A stretch of DNA of 64,000 nt from Diplodia intermedia. Its lineage: Eukaryota; Ascomycota; Dothideomycetes; Botryosphaeriales; Botryosphaeriaceae. This document shows positions 1-9,628 of the stretch, piece by piece. Location: positions 1 to 64,000 of the forward strand of contig JAKEKT010000088.1 in NCBI GenBank assembly GCA_021495925.1, given 5' to 3'. Positions within the stretch are counted from its first letter, which is position 1. Each line of letters begins with the position of its first letter. Below the pieces are notes generated by a model. The model ran no database searches. It was not told the origin of the DNA and was given only the letters and a program-made list of their open reading frames with translations. A program made the position numbers and the translations under genes.

Positions 1-141
1 GGGGGCGGCGCGTGGGCGTTAGTGGGTGTTGTGGGTGCCAGGGGGAGGGGGGGCTTACGCTTAGGGAGCCGACGGTTAGGGCGACGCCGACTTCGGCGTC
101 TGGGAGGGAGGAGGTGGAGACAGGAAACCGATACAACTCAC

Positions 142-315
142 AATCCTTCGGCGTGGGCTCAATGTCAGGGAATTCGACGAAGACGGCCTTGTATGGGACT
201 TGCTTGTAGTTGAGCATGAGGCGGATGTGCCAGACGGCGGGAGAGAGAAGCAGATGTTCTCGGTGCAGGCCAAGTCGTCCAGAATAGTCTCGGGCCCGGT
301 TTGGGTAGTAGCCAT
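142..315 (-). pseudogene. Glutathione S-transferase-like protein, first exon with a 2-nt frameshift (gene runs off the window)
   Basis: Starting at the ATG at 315, the minus strand encodes MATTQTGPETILDDLACTEN and then ICFS. This resembles the thioredoxin-fold start of fungal GST-like proteins (LYDLAC..N.CFSPAVW.IRLMLNYK). After CFS the family frame continues (AVWHIRLMLNYKQVPYKAVF, then EFPDIEP) only two nucleotides out of register. The shift lies in a TC/GA dinucleotide run at 241-248. Removing one unit would give a 172-nt exon ending in phase 1 at a GTGAGT donor (141-136). The rest of the gene would lie beyond the left edge; the sequence from 141 to 1 gave no convincing second exon. The family uses glutathione, but the substrate is unknown. 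A real null allele, a polymorphic repeat or an assembly error are all possible. Confidence 0.6.
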
Positions 316-1188
316 GTTGTGCTGTGCTTTCACAAAGTCCAATCTACGAGGCAATGTGACGCTTAACTATTTTTTGAGGCGTATGTAAAGGTGGAAAACG
401 TCTTGAGAGGTCGCGCTAAGCAGCAGGGTGAGATGACGTAGCTGCCCATGGGCAGTTCTATAAATAAACGCTATATTTTAACTCTCTTCCGGCATAGTTC
501 ATAAGATGACGGGAATGTCGTCGAGCTGCATGCACCACTAGTACAGCTGCTGTGAAGACCGTCCGATATATAAAACGACATAGCTGAACCTTTATCTTGG
601 CGAAAAAGATTGGTAATGGATACTTTGCGTGACCACTCGATAGGAAAAAGAAAAAAAAACACTAGGGTGGAATCGTCACTGTCATGGCATCTTTGATGAA
701 TTTGTCGACGATGTAGTGCTTGCAAGCAAGGCAGCGGGAGCTACCGTTGTCCTTCCCTTCGGCCAGCAGACGCGCTTTCAATGTATGCTTTGCCAGTGTC
801 CTCTTATACTTTTATGTCATGGAAGTAAAGTGATAGCTGCGGAACAAGGCAGCCTCAATAACTTCTTTTGGCTGAATGGTCAGCCTGTCAAGTGCCTATT
901 ATACAAAGGTTGTAACGGAACGATGGAAAGCCGCTCTGCCGGTATGCCGCCCAAACGCCGATCCCAATGCAAAGTCCTGCGTGATATCTTCAAAAAAAAA
1001 AAAAAAGACCAGAAAGGATGGTCCGTATAATCCGTTTGTCGTCAACCGGGTGTTTTCTCAATGTAGTAGTGCCGTTTCCTGCGCCAATGGACAAATACAA
1101 AAGCTCCGGTGGGAGCTTGGTAAGTTCGATGTTTATACAAGTTCCAGCGACTGATGTCCGAATCATCAGCCGGTGGGTAGATGGTAGA
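316..1188. other. Intergenic, no supported gene
   Basis: Short frames exist on both strands, but none has recognisable motifs, codon bias or splice-linked continuation. There are A-runs near 650 and 991-1004. It separates the GST-like fragment from the 3' end of the first Cys/His array gene. Confidence 0.5.
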
Positions 1189-1837
1189 TCAGACCCTCAT
1201 TCTTTTGATGGAGGCCTCGCGTTGCTGATGAGGTCCTCGTCGACAGCCGTTGGAGTCACCTCGGGCGCCGCAACAGGTCCAGACGAAGCCTTCGGGGTTT
1301 GCATGGAAGTTGGATCTCATGTTCTCTTCACTGTCGAGCGGACCGAAGGTTCGGTCGCACCAGTCACTCCAGATTTCGTGGTCGTAGTCGACATTAAGCG
1401 GCCCTGGTGGCGAGTACAGATGTCAGCTGATGCATGACGAAACGACCATTTGCATCAACAAAGAAAACGGAAACAAACGCACCGTCATGCCACACGCAGT
1501 CGCCGAGATTATTGTCGGCGACGGCCTCGAATTTCCTGTTGCAGCGGGTGCACTCGACGAATTGAACGCTTGGGCGTTTGCGGCTTGGCGGAGCGGAGAC
1601 GGCACCGTTCAGCACGGCAGCCATGGGCAGCACGGAAGGAAACGAGGTGGCAGAAGACAACGACGAGGGCGGGCGGTGGAAGACGGGCTCCTCGCTGCTG
1701 CTGCGCGAGTCGACCATGAGTTCGTGGCCGACCAGCTCGCGGGCGACGGCCGACTTCTCGCAGATGGCCTTGAGTGTCATTTTCAGGCGCTCATGGCTTG
1801 CGTAATCAATGGCCTCGCGCAGGGCCCTGGATGTCAT
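1189..1837 (-). CDS. Small Cys/His-rich protein, array member 1 (CxxC / CxWHxG / WxCC / GCx4H family)
   Basis: Two exons, 1837-1483 and 1403-1189, joined by a GT-AG intron in phase 1, give 189 aa. The N-terminal 45 residues look helical and carry the array motif A..ERL...L..I...R.LV..EL. A Ser-rich linker with SRKRP follows, then CTRC, about 14 residues later CVWHDG, then after the intron an acidic/aromatic stretch, FVWTCC and GCRRGPH. The intron lies in the Gly codon of CVWHDG, as in the other four copies. The order of Cys/His pairs suggests one or two bound zinc ions. I know this as an uncharacterised family in filamentous fungi and cannot assign a function. It is the only copy on the minus strand and diverges from member 2 across 1.1 kb. 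Start chosen: the only ATG before the conserved helical region. Confidence 0.82.
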
Positions 1838-2916
1838 GATCTTTTTTCTTTTGGGCTAGGCCAGGAGCCGGAATCCGGGGTTGCGGGAGGGCGGTAGGGC
1901 GGTAGGGCTGGGCTGTTAGAGGAGGGTCGTGAGGGCGATCGCTGGGCCGGAGGCTGCTGGGGCTGGGTAGAAAAGGCGGTTGTGATCGCGGACAATGGGG
2001 TGGGATCGGAGACGCGTGATTCTGATTTTCCTGGAACCCCTGACTGCTAGGTAGGCTGCCCCTGGGATGATGGAGCGTCTGCACGTTGCCGATGCGCTCT
2101 TCGCTGCAGGTGGCGGACGGTCCAAAGCGCAGAGTAACAATGAGTTTCACGTGCAGGCGCAACAAAGGCGCGCAAATCAGAGCTGGCTGGACGAAGGGAG
2201 GGCACTCAAGCTAGGCCGGCCTGGGGCTGGGGCCGGGATCGCTGAGCAACACGTGTTCGCCTATCGCCCATCGCCCCATCGTCATGCCCCATCGTCATGC
2301 CCCATCGTCATGCCCCATCCCATCTCCACTAACTCCAATCTTTCCTTTCCACATCCAGAATGGTCCTGGTCCAGGCAGTGCTCGAAATGTCCCGGATTGC
2401 AGCCCCGTCCAGCCGTGTCCAAAGCCGAGGACGAGCATCGAGAAACCTTGGCACCAATTAGGGCCAATTCGATACCGCCGTGTGCATCATCACGACCTTC
2501 CTCTTTAGGCTTTGAAACGTAGCAATCCACTCCTGAAACCGATGCGTAGGGCAAACCTTGCGTTTCCAAGAAGTGCTTCCAATTTAGACCACCCGGCAAC
2601 CGACGAGAGTTCGGGCGAGGACCATGAGGTGGGAAGAATGGTTGAAGGTTGTCGGCTTGGTCGCATCCATCACGAGATGGAAACGTCCGAAGAGTGAACC
2701 CTCGTATTTGCACCTTCATCATCATCTTTCCGAACTCCACCCACTTCTTCATGCAGGTGGATGAAACCGCAGAGCGCATCTTTCCGCCTGCGAACACCGC
2801 GCGTTGACCCGGCAACGTCCGTCCCGTACAAGAGCCACCCACTTATCATCATCGTCAGACTTCAACCACCACCAATCCCCTCACACCAACTGATCAATTC
2901 CCTCATATCTGCAATC
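1838..2916. other. Divergent intergenic region between array members 1 and 2
   Basis: About 1.1 kb lies between two outward-facing starts, so both promoters are expected here. It contains a 13-bp tandem repeat (2281-2319). A 186-aa frame on the minus strand (2282-2842) has no family motif and is not called. Confidence 0.55.
2281..2319. repeat. Three perfect copies of a 13-bp tandem repeat
   Basis: GTCATGCCCCATC occurs three times head to tail, preceded by a partial unit (GCCCCATC, 2273-2280). It lies in the divergent promoter region of the Cys/His array. Confidence 0.9.
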
Positions 2917-3543
2917 ATGTCATCACCCTCATCGCAGCAGGCCCTCGTCGACGCCATCCACGCCGCCTCGCCGGAGCTGGTACGCGAGATCCTGCTGCGC
3001 ATCGCCTTCGTCGACCGGCCGTGCCGTGAGGCCGTCGAGCAGGAGTTCCTGGTGCAGACGGTGCAGTCGTCCTTCTCGCGGCTGAGCTGGGACGGTTCCT
3101 CGCCGCCGAGCCAGGAACGCAGCTCGTCGACGAAGCGGCGCCGCTACGAGAGTTGTGCTCGGTGCGCGAGGGAGTACGACGTCACGAAGAATGATGGCGA
3201 GGCGTGTCGGTGGCATCCTGGTGAGTTTCTTCTGACGCTGGATGCTTCTTCTTTGACTTGGCTGTCCATCCGTGTCAGGGCGAGAGCTGATTGGTGTGCC
3301 TGTGCAGGGAACCTGGTTGTCAACTGGAACACTGGATCCTGGAAGTATCACAGAGAGGAGCGGGACGGGGCAATCGATTCAGCAGAGTCGCGCGTGAAGT
3401 TTCCGGAGAGGTTTCTGTGGAGCTGTTGCGGGATGCAGGGCGATGTCAAGGGCGTGGGGTGCCAGGCGGGCCATCATGCGGAGCCGGGGTACTCAGACAA
3501 GCGAGTGTGCCAGTCGGACGAATGCGATTCGATGGAGATGTAG
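2917..3543 (+). CDS. Small Cys/His-rich protein, array member 2
   Basis: Exons 2917-3220 and 3308-3543 give 179 aa. The 87-nt intron (GTGAGT...TGTGCAG) is in phase 1 in the Gly codon of CRWHPG. The intron has no in-frame stop, so the gene would also read through unspliced. Order: a helical N-terminus (A...ELVREILLRI...R..VEQEFLV), a basic stretch KRRRYES, CARC, CRWHPG, then LWSCC and GCQAGHH. The segment between the two Cys clusters lacks the acidic DY...FW.D..E..G block seen in members 1, 3 and 5, as does member 4. A zinc-binding role is inferred from the Cys/His spacing; the function is unknown. An upstream in-frame ATG at 2761 was rejected because the intervening translation has no family similarity. 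Confidence 0.82.
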   Translation: MSSPSSQQALVDAIHAASPELVREILLRIAFVDRPCREAVEQEFLVQTVQSSFSRLSWDGSSPPSQERSSSTKRRRYESCARCAREYDVTKNDGEACRWHPGEFLLTLDASSLTWLSIRVRARADWCACAGNLVVNWNTGSWKYHREERDGAIDSAESRVKFPERFLWSCCGMQGDVKGVGCQAGHHAEPGYSDKRVCQSDECDSMEM

Positions 3544-3697
3544 ACTCTGCAGTTACTGCATTGGGAAATTTGCAAACAGTGCATGGGAAAGAGCGATGAG
3601 GTCATCGGCCCGAAGACGCGTGACACGCGAACGCGCAAACGAGTTTTCTGGGACGCGTCCAACCTACCGCTTATCCCTGCGCAGCACAGCAAACGCC

Positions 3698-4223
3698 ATG
3701 GTTGACCAGCTTCCGTCGGTTCTGACCGCGATCCTTGCTCTAAGTCACGAACGGCTCCAGGACACGTTGATATACTTGGTGTTCTCGGACAAGCATTCAC
3801 GAGAACTGATCGAAAAGGTGCTTTTGGTGCCGGCCGACCTTTCTACCGCCGAGGCCAAGGTCGATGCGCCTTCCAGCACCAAGCGGAAGAGACACGAGAT
3901 ATGCGAGCAATGTACCGAGGAATTCGACGCGACGGATAATCGAGATGAGGATTGCACCTGGCACGACGGTAGGCAGCCTGCAGACACCTGAAGGTCCCAA
4001 GACTGATCACTGCTGTGAAGGACATCTAGAGGCGGACTACGAATCAGACTTCTGGGCCGATTGGGACGAGTACTGCCACGGCGATATTGCCACTGAGAAG
4101 AACAAGAAAGCATACCCTCAGGGCTTCTACTGGGATTGCTGCAGTGCAGCGGGCGATGCCAAAGGCTGCCAAGCCGGCAAGCACACGGCTGCTCCATGGA
4201 CTGCGACAAAGCGCCGCCGCTGA
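3698..4223 (+). CDS. Small Cys/His-rich protein, array member 3
   Basis: Exons 3698-3968 and 4021-4223 give 157 aa. The 52-nt intron (GTAGGC...GTGAAG) carries a CTGAT branch-like sequence and is in phase 1 in the Gly codon of CTWHDG. The protein has the helical N-terminus (LSHERLQDTL, then RELIEKVLLV), a TKRKRHE basic patch, CEQC, CTWHDG, the acidic block DYESDFWADWDEYCHG, an ENR-like turn, FYWDCC, GCQAGKH and a basic KRRR tail. It is the most complete example of the family pattern in the array. The start ATG lies 154 nt after the stop of member 2, so this is a separate tandem gene. Nuclear location is possible from the basic patches, but nothing else in the sequence supports it. Confidence 0.85.
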
Positions 4224-4427
4224 GTCGGAAATTGATTTTTTTTCTTCTTCTCACTCTATGATGTCGTACTTGGCAGTAGTCACGGTTTCCCGAGAAGGCC
4301 TGCGAATCATCGTGCTCGTCGGCCCGACAACAAGCGAGACAAGTGCGCCAGAAGAACAAGGCTCTGCAACACCCTCATCCGACTTCGCAGTCTCCATCCC
4401 TTTCTCCTCTCCAATTCACTAACCAAC

Positions 4428-4964
4428 ATGGGTGCCGCTGACGACAAGCTGCAAGCTCTGCTTGCCGCCAACCTGGAGCGCCTGCAATTCGTGCTGTTGA
4501 CAGCTCTGGACAGCGAGTACGGCAGGAGCATTGTCGACGACGAACTCGACGAAGAACTTCGCCTAGCCGAGCAAGCGGCGATCGAGGAAAGGAAAATGTC
4601 GCAGCAACCGGCCCTTGTCCTCCCTGCCAAATCTGCGAAGCGCAAGAGGCTCGAGCGCTGCGAGCAATGCGAGCGGGAATTCGATGTCGCGGCCAACATG
4701 CAAGACCACTGCGTCTGGCACTCCGGTATGGATGCGACTATTCAATCACATGCGATGCTGACCATTTCCACAGGACACCTAATGCTCAACTCGGAAGAGG
4801 GCTACTGGTGTGGTGCGGCCGAGAACATTGACACCCGGGAGAACCGAGAAAAGTTCCCCGAGGCCTTTGTCTGGAGCTGCTGCTCTGAGCAAAGTGATGC
4901 TGAAGGCTGCCTGATCGGTTATCACAAGGCTTGCACATCTTCTCAGAAAAAGTCCTGCTCTTGA
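4428..4964 (+). CDS. Small Cys/His-rich protein, array member 4
   Basis: Exons 4428-4725 and 4774-4964 give 162 aa. The 48-nt intron (GTATGG...TTCCACAG) is in phase 1 in the Gly codon of CVWHSG. The N-terminus is helical (LLAANLERLQFVLL, then RSIVDDELDEEL) and more acidic than its sisters. KRKRLE, CEQC, CVWHSG, a shortened inter-motif region, IDTRENREKFPEAF, VWSCC and GCLIGYH follow. The missing DY..FW block groups it with member 2. It lies 204 nt downstream of member 3 on the same strand. Putative zinc-binding, unknown function. Confidence 0.84.
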   Translation: MGAADDKLQALLAANLERLQFVLLTALDSEYGRSIVDDELDEELRLAEQAAIEERKMSQQPALVLPAKSAKRKRLERCEQCEREFDVAANMQDHCVWHSGMDATIQSHAMLTISTGHLMLNSEEGYWCGAAENIDTRENREKFPEAFVWSCCSEQSDAEGCLIGYHKACTSSQKKSCS

Positions 4965-5280
4965 TGCCGTGGCACATGCTCTGGCAACTACAGCATCTTC
5001 TTGCAGCGGAATGTCGGCGCGAAACCTAATTACAGGGGTTTTTGGCTTGCTCTGGTAATATGACAGGTCAAACCCCCGATTTCCACCGAAAAAGCAATTT
5101 TCGCGCTGGCACTTCACCGCAAGACGTGCCTGTAGATCGAATGATAACCGGAAAAAGCTTCCGTAAAAGGCCGTTTGAACACGGCATTTGTCGCGGCAAC
5201 GACACGAGCGACATGGGTGCCGACAATTCTTAAACAACGCGTCGCCTCTCGTACTGCCTTCTCCTCATCATCTCCCAGCC

Positions 5281-5773
5281 ATGTTATCATCACCAGTCGT
5301 CAACGCCATCAACTCGGCGGACAACGAACGTCTCCGCAAGACCTTGATGGCCGTCATAACCGATCCACGCGGCAAAGAGCTCGTGGAAGAGGAGCTTCTG
5401 ATACCCTCCAACCACACCGATGCGGCCCCAGAGAAACGCAACAGGTATGAGCACTGTGCTCAGTGTGGCGAAGAATTCGAATTCGCGAAAAGCCATCCAT
5501 CCGAATGTTCCTGGCATAGTGGTAGTGATCACGATTCCGTACCAGATCTTCTTGGTGTTGATGCATTGCTTAGGTGATTGTGAGGCCGACCATGACTCTG
5601 GCTTCTGGGACGACACCGACGAGGACGTTTTTGGGCCGATCGACACCGACGAGAACCGAGAGGAGTATCCTGAAGGGTTCTATTGGACGTGCTGTTCAGG
5701 CCAGGCAGATGCTGAGGGTTGTAAGAAGGGATTCCACAAGGTGAAAGCCAGATCAAAGAGGGCACGAGTCTAG
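5281..5773 (+). CDS. Small Cys/His-rich protein, array member 5
   Basis: Exons 5281-5521 and 5574-5773 give 146 aa, the shortest copy. The 52-nt intron (GTAGTG...TGCTTAG) is again in phase 1 in the Gly codon of CSWHSG. It has the motif NSADNERLRKTL...RGKELVEEELLI, then KRNRYEH, CAQC, CSWHSG, DHDSGFWDDTDEDVFG, IDTDENREEYPEGF, YWTCC, GCKKGFH and a basic end. The gene converges on the flavoprotein gene, with only 23 nt between the two stop codons, so the 3' UTRs almost certainly overlap. Same unknown role as the other members. Confidence 0.85.
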
Positions 5774-5796
5774 TCAATTATCTGCTCTTGTAGAGC

Positions 5797-7615
5797 TCAC
5801 AACCGCGCCACATCATTTCCTTTCCGCGCTCTCTTCGCTGCATCTTTCCCAGCTCGTCTGCCCCAAACCGTTCCTGCAGTCAACCCGCTACCGCCTGGAT
5901 AGTTACCGTAGAAAAGACCTCCCAGCATCTCACCCACAGCGTACAATCCGTCAATCGGCTTACCCGTGGATTCGGATACGACAGCTGCTGTTTCAGGCTC
6001 GACAGCCAACCCACCAAAGGTGAAGGTGATGCCGCACCCGACCTTGACCGCCAGGAACGGCGGCTTTTCGATGGGCAGCGCCCAATTCGACTTCGGCGGC
6101 TCCAGCATGCCCGGCTCCGTCGCGACGCCATCCTTGACCGCCGGATTGAAGACGCGCTCCGGATGCTTCTCGCGATGCCTCCTGGCCGCCTCGTTGAACG
6201 CCCTCACCGTGCCCACGAAGCGGTCGGGATCCCTCAACCCGCGCTCCGCACACCTCGCCGCCAACTCGTCCAAACTCCCCGCCTCGATCCTCTCCACCAC
6301 CTCCGCCCTGTACTCCTCCCCGCGCAACAAGCCCGCCCCGACCGCATCCCACACCTGAAACGCCACGCCGCCCTCCCTCCCCAACACCGCCCGCCCGAAC
6401 CGCGCATACGTGTAGTTCCGAAAATCCACCCCCTCGTCCACAAACCGCCTCCCCTCCACGTCCACCATCACCCCCAACGGGTACCCGCTCTTCGTGTACT
6501 CGTTCGTCCGCCCCCTGTCCCCGCTCTCGGGCGCGGCGTTCGCGTCCCACGCCACGGCGTGGCATCCCGCCCAGTCGCCCGCCCGCGCCGCGCCCGCGTC
6601 CCGCACCGCCGCCTCCAGCCCGTCGCCCGTGTTGAACGGCGTGCCCCGCACGAAGGCGCAAGCGCCCCCCCACTCCGGCCCGAGGTGCCGCGCGCGCAGC
6701 GCGCCGCTCGCCTCGAAGCCGCCGGCCGCCAGCACCACGCCGCCGGTCGCGAGCACGGGGACTTCGACGCCGTCGGCCTGGCGGAGCACGGCGCCGATGA
6801 CGTTGACGACGTTGTTGGTGTTGGCGCTGCTGCTGCTAGCGTGGGCAGTAGTAGTAGCCGTCGTCGTCGTCGTCGTCGCCGTGAGCAGCCGCACCAGCGC
6901 CGTCGACCACGCGACCCGCACGCCGTGCCGCGCCGCCGCCGCGAGCTCGTCGGCCACCAGCCCCTTGCCGCCGTCCTGCGTCGCGAGCGCGAGACCGCCC
7001 CAGAAGCGCCAGCGCTGCCGTCGCCGTCGCCGTCGCCGCTTCGAGTCACCACCACCACCACCACCACCACCACCGCTCCCTTCCTCCTCCTCCCCCTCCC
7101 CCTCCTCGTCGTCGTCGTCGACGTCCTCCAGGTACGCCTGCCGGTGGAAGCTCAGCCGGAAGCGCACGCCGACCGACCCCCCCGCGAGCCACCGCACGGC
7201 GGGCAGCGCGTCGGCGACCAAGACGGCGGCGAGGGCGGGCGAGGCGCGGTCCGGCCGCGTCGTCACGCGGCGCAGGTCGGACGCGAAGGCGGCGGCGGGG
7301 TAGGGGGGCAGGGAAATGGCGCGGGACGCGTCTGGGGGTGCGTTGTTGACGAGGGGGAGGAGCGTGGGCAGGCCGGCGTGCGGCGTGCGGTAGGCGCCCG
7401 CGGTGAAGTAGGTGTTGCCGCCGGCCCAGGAGGAGGGGCCTGTTGGGGAGGTTAGTTGGTTGGATTGTGTGGTGCGGGAAGGTGGGGGTGGACGGACATT
7501 TGTCTACGAGGAGGACGGACGAGGCGCCGTTTTGGGCGGCGGAGATGGCGGCGCTGAGGCCGGCGTTGCCGCTGCCGATTACGAGGACGGTGCAGTGGTC
7601 TGGGAGGGTCGTCAT
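5797..7615 (-). CDS. FAD-dependent oxidoreductase, fumarate reductase/tricarballylate dehydrogenase type
   Basis: Exons 7615-7498 and 7439-5797 (58-nt intron) give 586 aa. The N-terminus TVLVIGSGNAGLSAA is a dinucleotide-binding fold for FAD. WAGGNTYFTAGAYR, VLAAGGFE, GYPLGVMVD, FVDEG and the C-terminal CGITFTFGGL...GLYAVGEMLGG..YGNYPGGSG are hallmarks of the flavoprotein family that includes fumarate reductase, 3-ketosteroid dehydrogenase and TcuA. The exact substrate is not evident. Splicing joins VDK to CPSSWAGGN; the donor (GTCCGT) is weak. Two low-complexity tracts are unusual for the family: an Asp/Glu-Gly-Arg run at about residues 143-184 and a Thr/Ser run at about 227-247. The start at 7615 is the ATG directly before the FAD motif; an upstream in-frame ATG would translate the GA repeat. 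Confidence 0.85.
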
Positions 7616-7660
7616 GGTGGTGGTGGGAGAGTGGGATTTCGCATGGGTGAAGGTGAAGGG

Positions 7661-7662
<2 letters not shown>

Positions 7663-7694
<32 letters not shown>
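7663..7694. repeat. GA dinucleotide microsatellite
   Basis: An uninterrupted GA run of 16 units lies just upstream of the flavoprotein start codon, probably in its 5' UTR or promoter (CT-rich on the coding strand). Confidence 0.95.
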
Positions 7695-7697
<3 letters not shown>

Positions 7698-8682
7698 CTC
7701 GGTATGGGGTATGGCGTGGAAGTTGTTTTTATTGACTTCTTGAGTGACAATGATGGTGTGCGGAGTACCATGCGTCAGTGTCGATCACTGGCTGTTCGGG
7801 TTGCCAAATCGGCTATGGGACCCCGCACATACGTCAGGACTCGATCGAGGGCGGGCACGCCTGATGATGCTATTCAATGTTTCCCCGCTATTCAGTCATT
7901 CCGTGGCCTCGCAAATGAATTTGATCTGTTGATGAGCCGACATTCACACCTGACATTGCCCAGTGTAATGTTCAGTTGCCTCAACCAGATATTAACCCCA
8001 TACAGTTTTATCGGAAACGAGCAGCCTGTGCGGCATAATGTATTTCAAGATCACCCATGAGATTGTAAAAGCTTGCCCAAACTAACCAGAGGCTGTAAAG
8101 CCTTAAATAGTCAACAACTTCAGAAATGCGTCAAAGAAATAGCCGAATTCAGTTTCTTGATGACACAGATGTCCGAGAAACGCACAAGGTTTACCAAATC
8201 AACCAGTGAGTGTTTCAACAGGAAGTGAGTCCGCAACCCTATTAAACTGGTATCGCATGCCGGCCCATCTGCTTGAGGCTCATCCCAATACCGATAGCAG
8301 ACAGAATACTGAGTGAGAGAGAATGGGTCTGGCGAATATAGGTGTTCCAGTGTTGTTTCATATTGCAACACAGCTACTCTAAGAGCATCCAGAAACTACC
8401 ACACTACATGGGGCGGCCAGCTACTTCTGGGTTTCCCGATTAGGCCTGTAACTGAATGGGGGGCCTTCATTCCGCCTCGACGAATCACAACGAAGCAAGG
8501 TAAATAGAAGGCGAAAAGCTAAGGCAGAAGAGGCAGCCAAGATGTAAGCGGCGATCATAGGGTCGGGATCTCCTCACAGATGGCGCTAGGTAACAAGCGG
8601 TGTGGCGGCGTCTTAAAGTTCACGACGGGATATCCGCACCGATCCGTAGTGTCAACCACATTCCAGACGAACACGCTCAGGG
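7695..8682. other. Intergenic, no supported gene
   Basis: This lies between the flavoprotein 5' end and the Zn2Cys6 fragment. Only short unrelated frames were seen. It is expected to hold both upstream regions. Confidence 0.5.
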
Positions 8683-9535
8683 ATGGAGAAGCCCACGCGA
8701 CCATGCCATACCTGTCGCCGTCACCGGGTGAAATTCGACCGATCGCTCCCATTCTGCCAAAAGTGTCGCCAGGCGGGCCGGGAATGTCTCGGCTACCAGA
8801 CACTGTTGCAATGGAATCAGGGAATCGCAAGCCGCGGCAAGATGAAGGGCAAGACATCTCCTTCTGGATTATATCGGGGCAAGGCAAATCTCTCCGTGCC
8901 TGACGTCCAATTCGCCCTACCGCTGAGCGGCAGTCTATCTTATTCGGCTCTACTTCGATACGGCGTGACGTTAAATCATATGGTCCTAACGGACCCGCAT
9001 CTCCAAGGGCTGGATAAGAACAGCCAATACTACTTGTACTACTGTAAGCATCACAAGCCACCTCGGTGGTCTGTGCTTGAACTGACTCTGTACTCAAGTC
9101 GGGAGCAAAGTGTGCAAGGAACTTGTCCTGTACAACGTTCCGATTGAGAACCCGTTCGCAAGACTGATTCCCTACACCATGGATTTTGATATTCTTCGTC
9201 ACATAATCATTGCCAACTCGGCACTGTACACGTTCCGCATGTTCCATGAGTTTGACGTCGGAACTGTCAATACACAACAACTCAGCCGACCCCAGCTATG
9301 GCATCTGGGTGCGTGCCGTGGGGCTATGGGAGGAGGGTGGTTGGGGGTTTTTGAGGGGGGCGCGCGCGAGCGTTGTCGTCGGGCGGCCGGGCGGTCGGGT
9401 GGTGGTGGGGGAGTATCCGATTGTTGTGTGATGGATCATCTTCTTTTTCTGGGCTGCCTGTCTCGTGAGTGTTGCTGCTGCCATGGGTGGGTTTCATGTG
9501 ACAAGGAGCGACGTGGGTTCCATTTTCAGCAATGA
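8683..9535 (+). pseudogene. Truncated Zn2Cys6 transcription factor with a Cys-to-Phe change in the zinc cluster
   Basis: The protein starts MEKPTRPCHTCRRHRVKFD and continues RSLPFCQKCRQAGRECLGYQ, a fungal binuclear zinc cluster with Cys 8, 11, 25, 28 and 35. The residue where the third Cys should be is Phe 18 (TTC, 8734-8736). Exon 1 ends at 9043. A GTAAGC...CAAG intron rejoins at 9099 to give YYFGSKVCKEL, then NPFARLIPY and HIIIANSALY. This is the pattern at the start of the fungal-specific (DUF3468-type) middle region. Shortly afterwards, near 9308, the frame enters a G-rich stretch and ends at 9535, about 230 residues in total. Family members usually have 450-600. The next gene begins within 100 nt, so the C-terminal part is missing. 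Either a decayed regulator or a short derivative. Confidence 0.6.
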
Positions 9536-9628
9536 GTATGTTCGTTTGGTACAACTACGTCATCCAAGTCCAATGTATATAGCAAGAGCGTGACTACATA
9601 TCCCTGCCCTCACCTCTACCCCTCACAT

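Noticed and set aside
2281..2319. CRISPR-like or operator array
   Set aside because: Only three adjacent 13-bp units without spacers, in a eukaryotic genome; an ordinary minisatellite.
2282..2842. A 186-codon minus-strand ORF in the divergent array promoter
   Set aside because: No Cys/His family motif, no recognisable domain, and it overlaps the tandem repeat.
6163..7455. A 430-codon plus-strand frame opposite the flavoprotein gene
   Set aside because: The translation is Arg/Pro/Ala-rich low complexity, a mirror of GC-rich coding DNA on the other strand.
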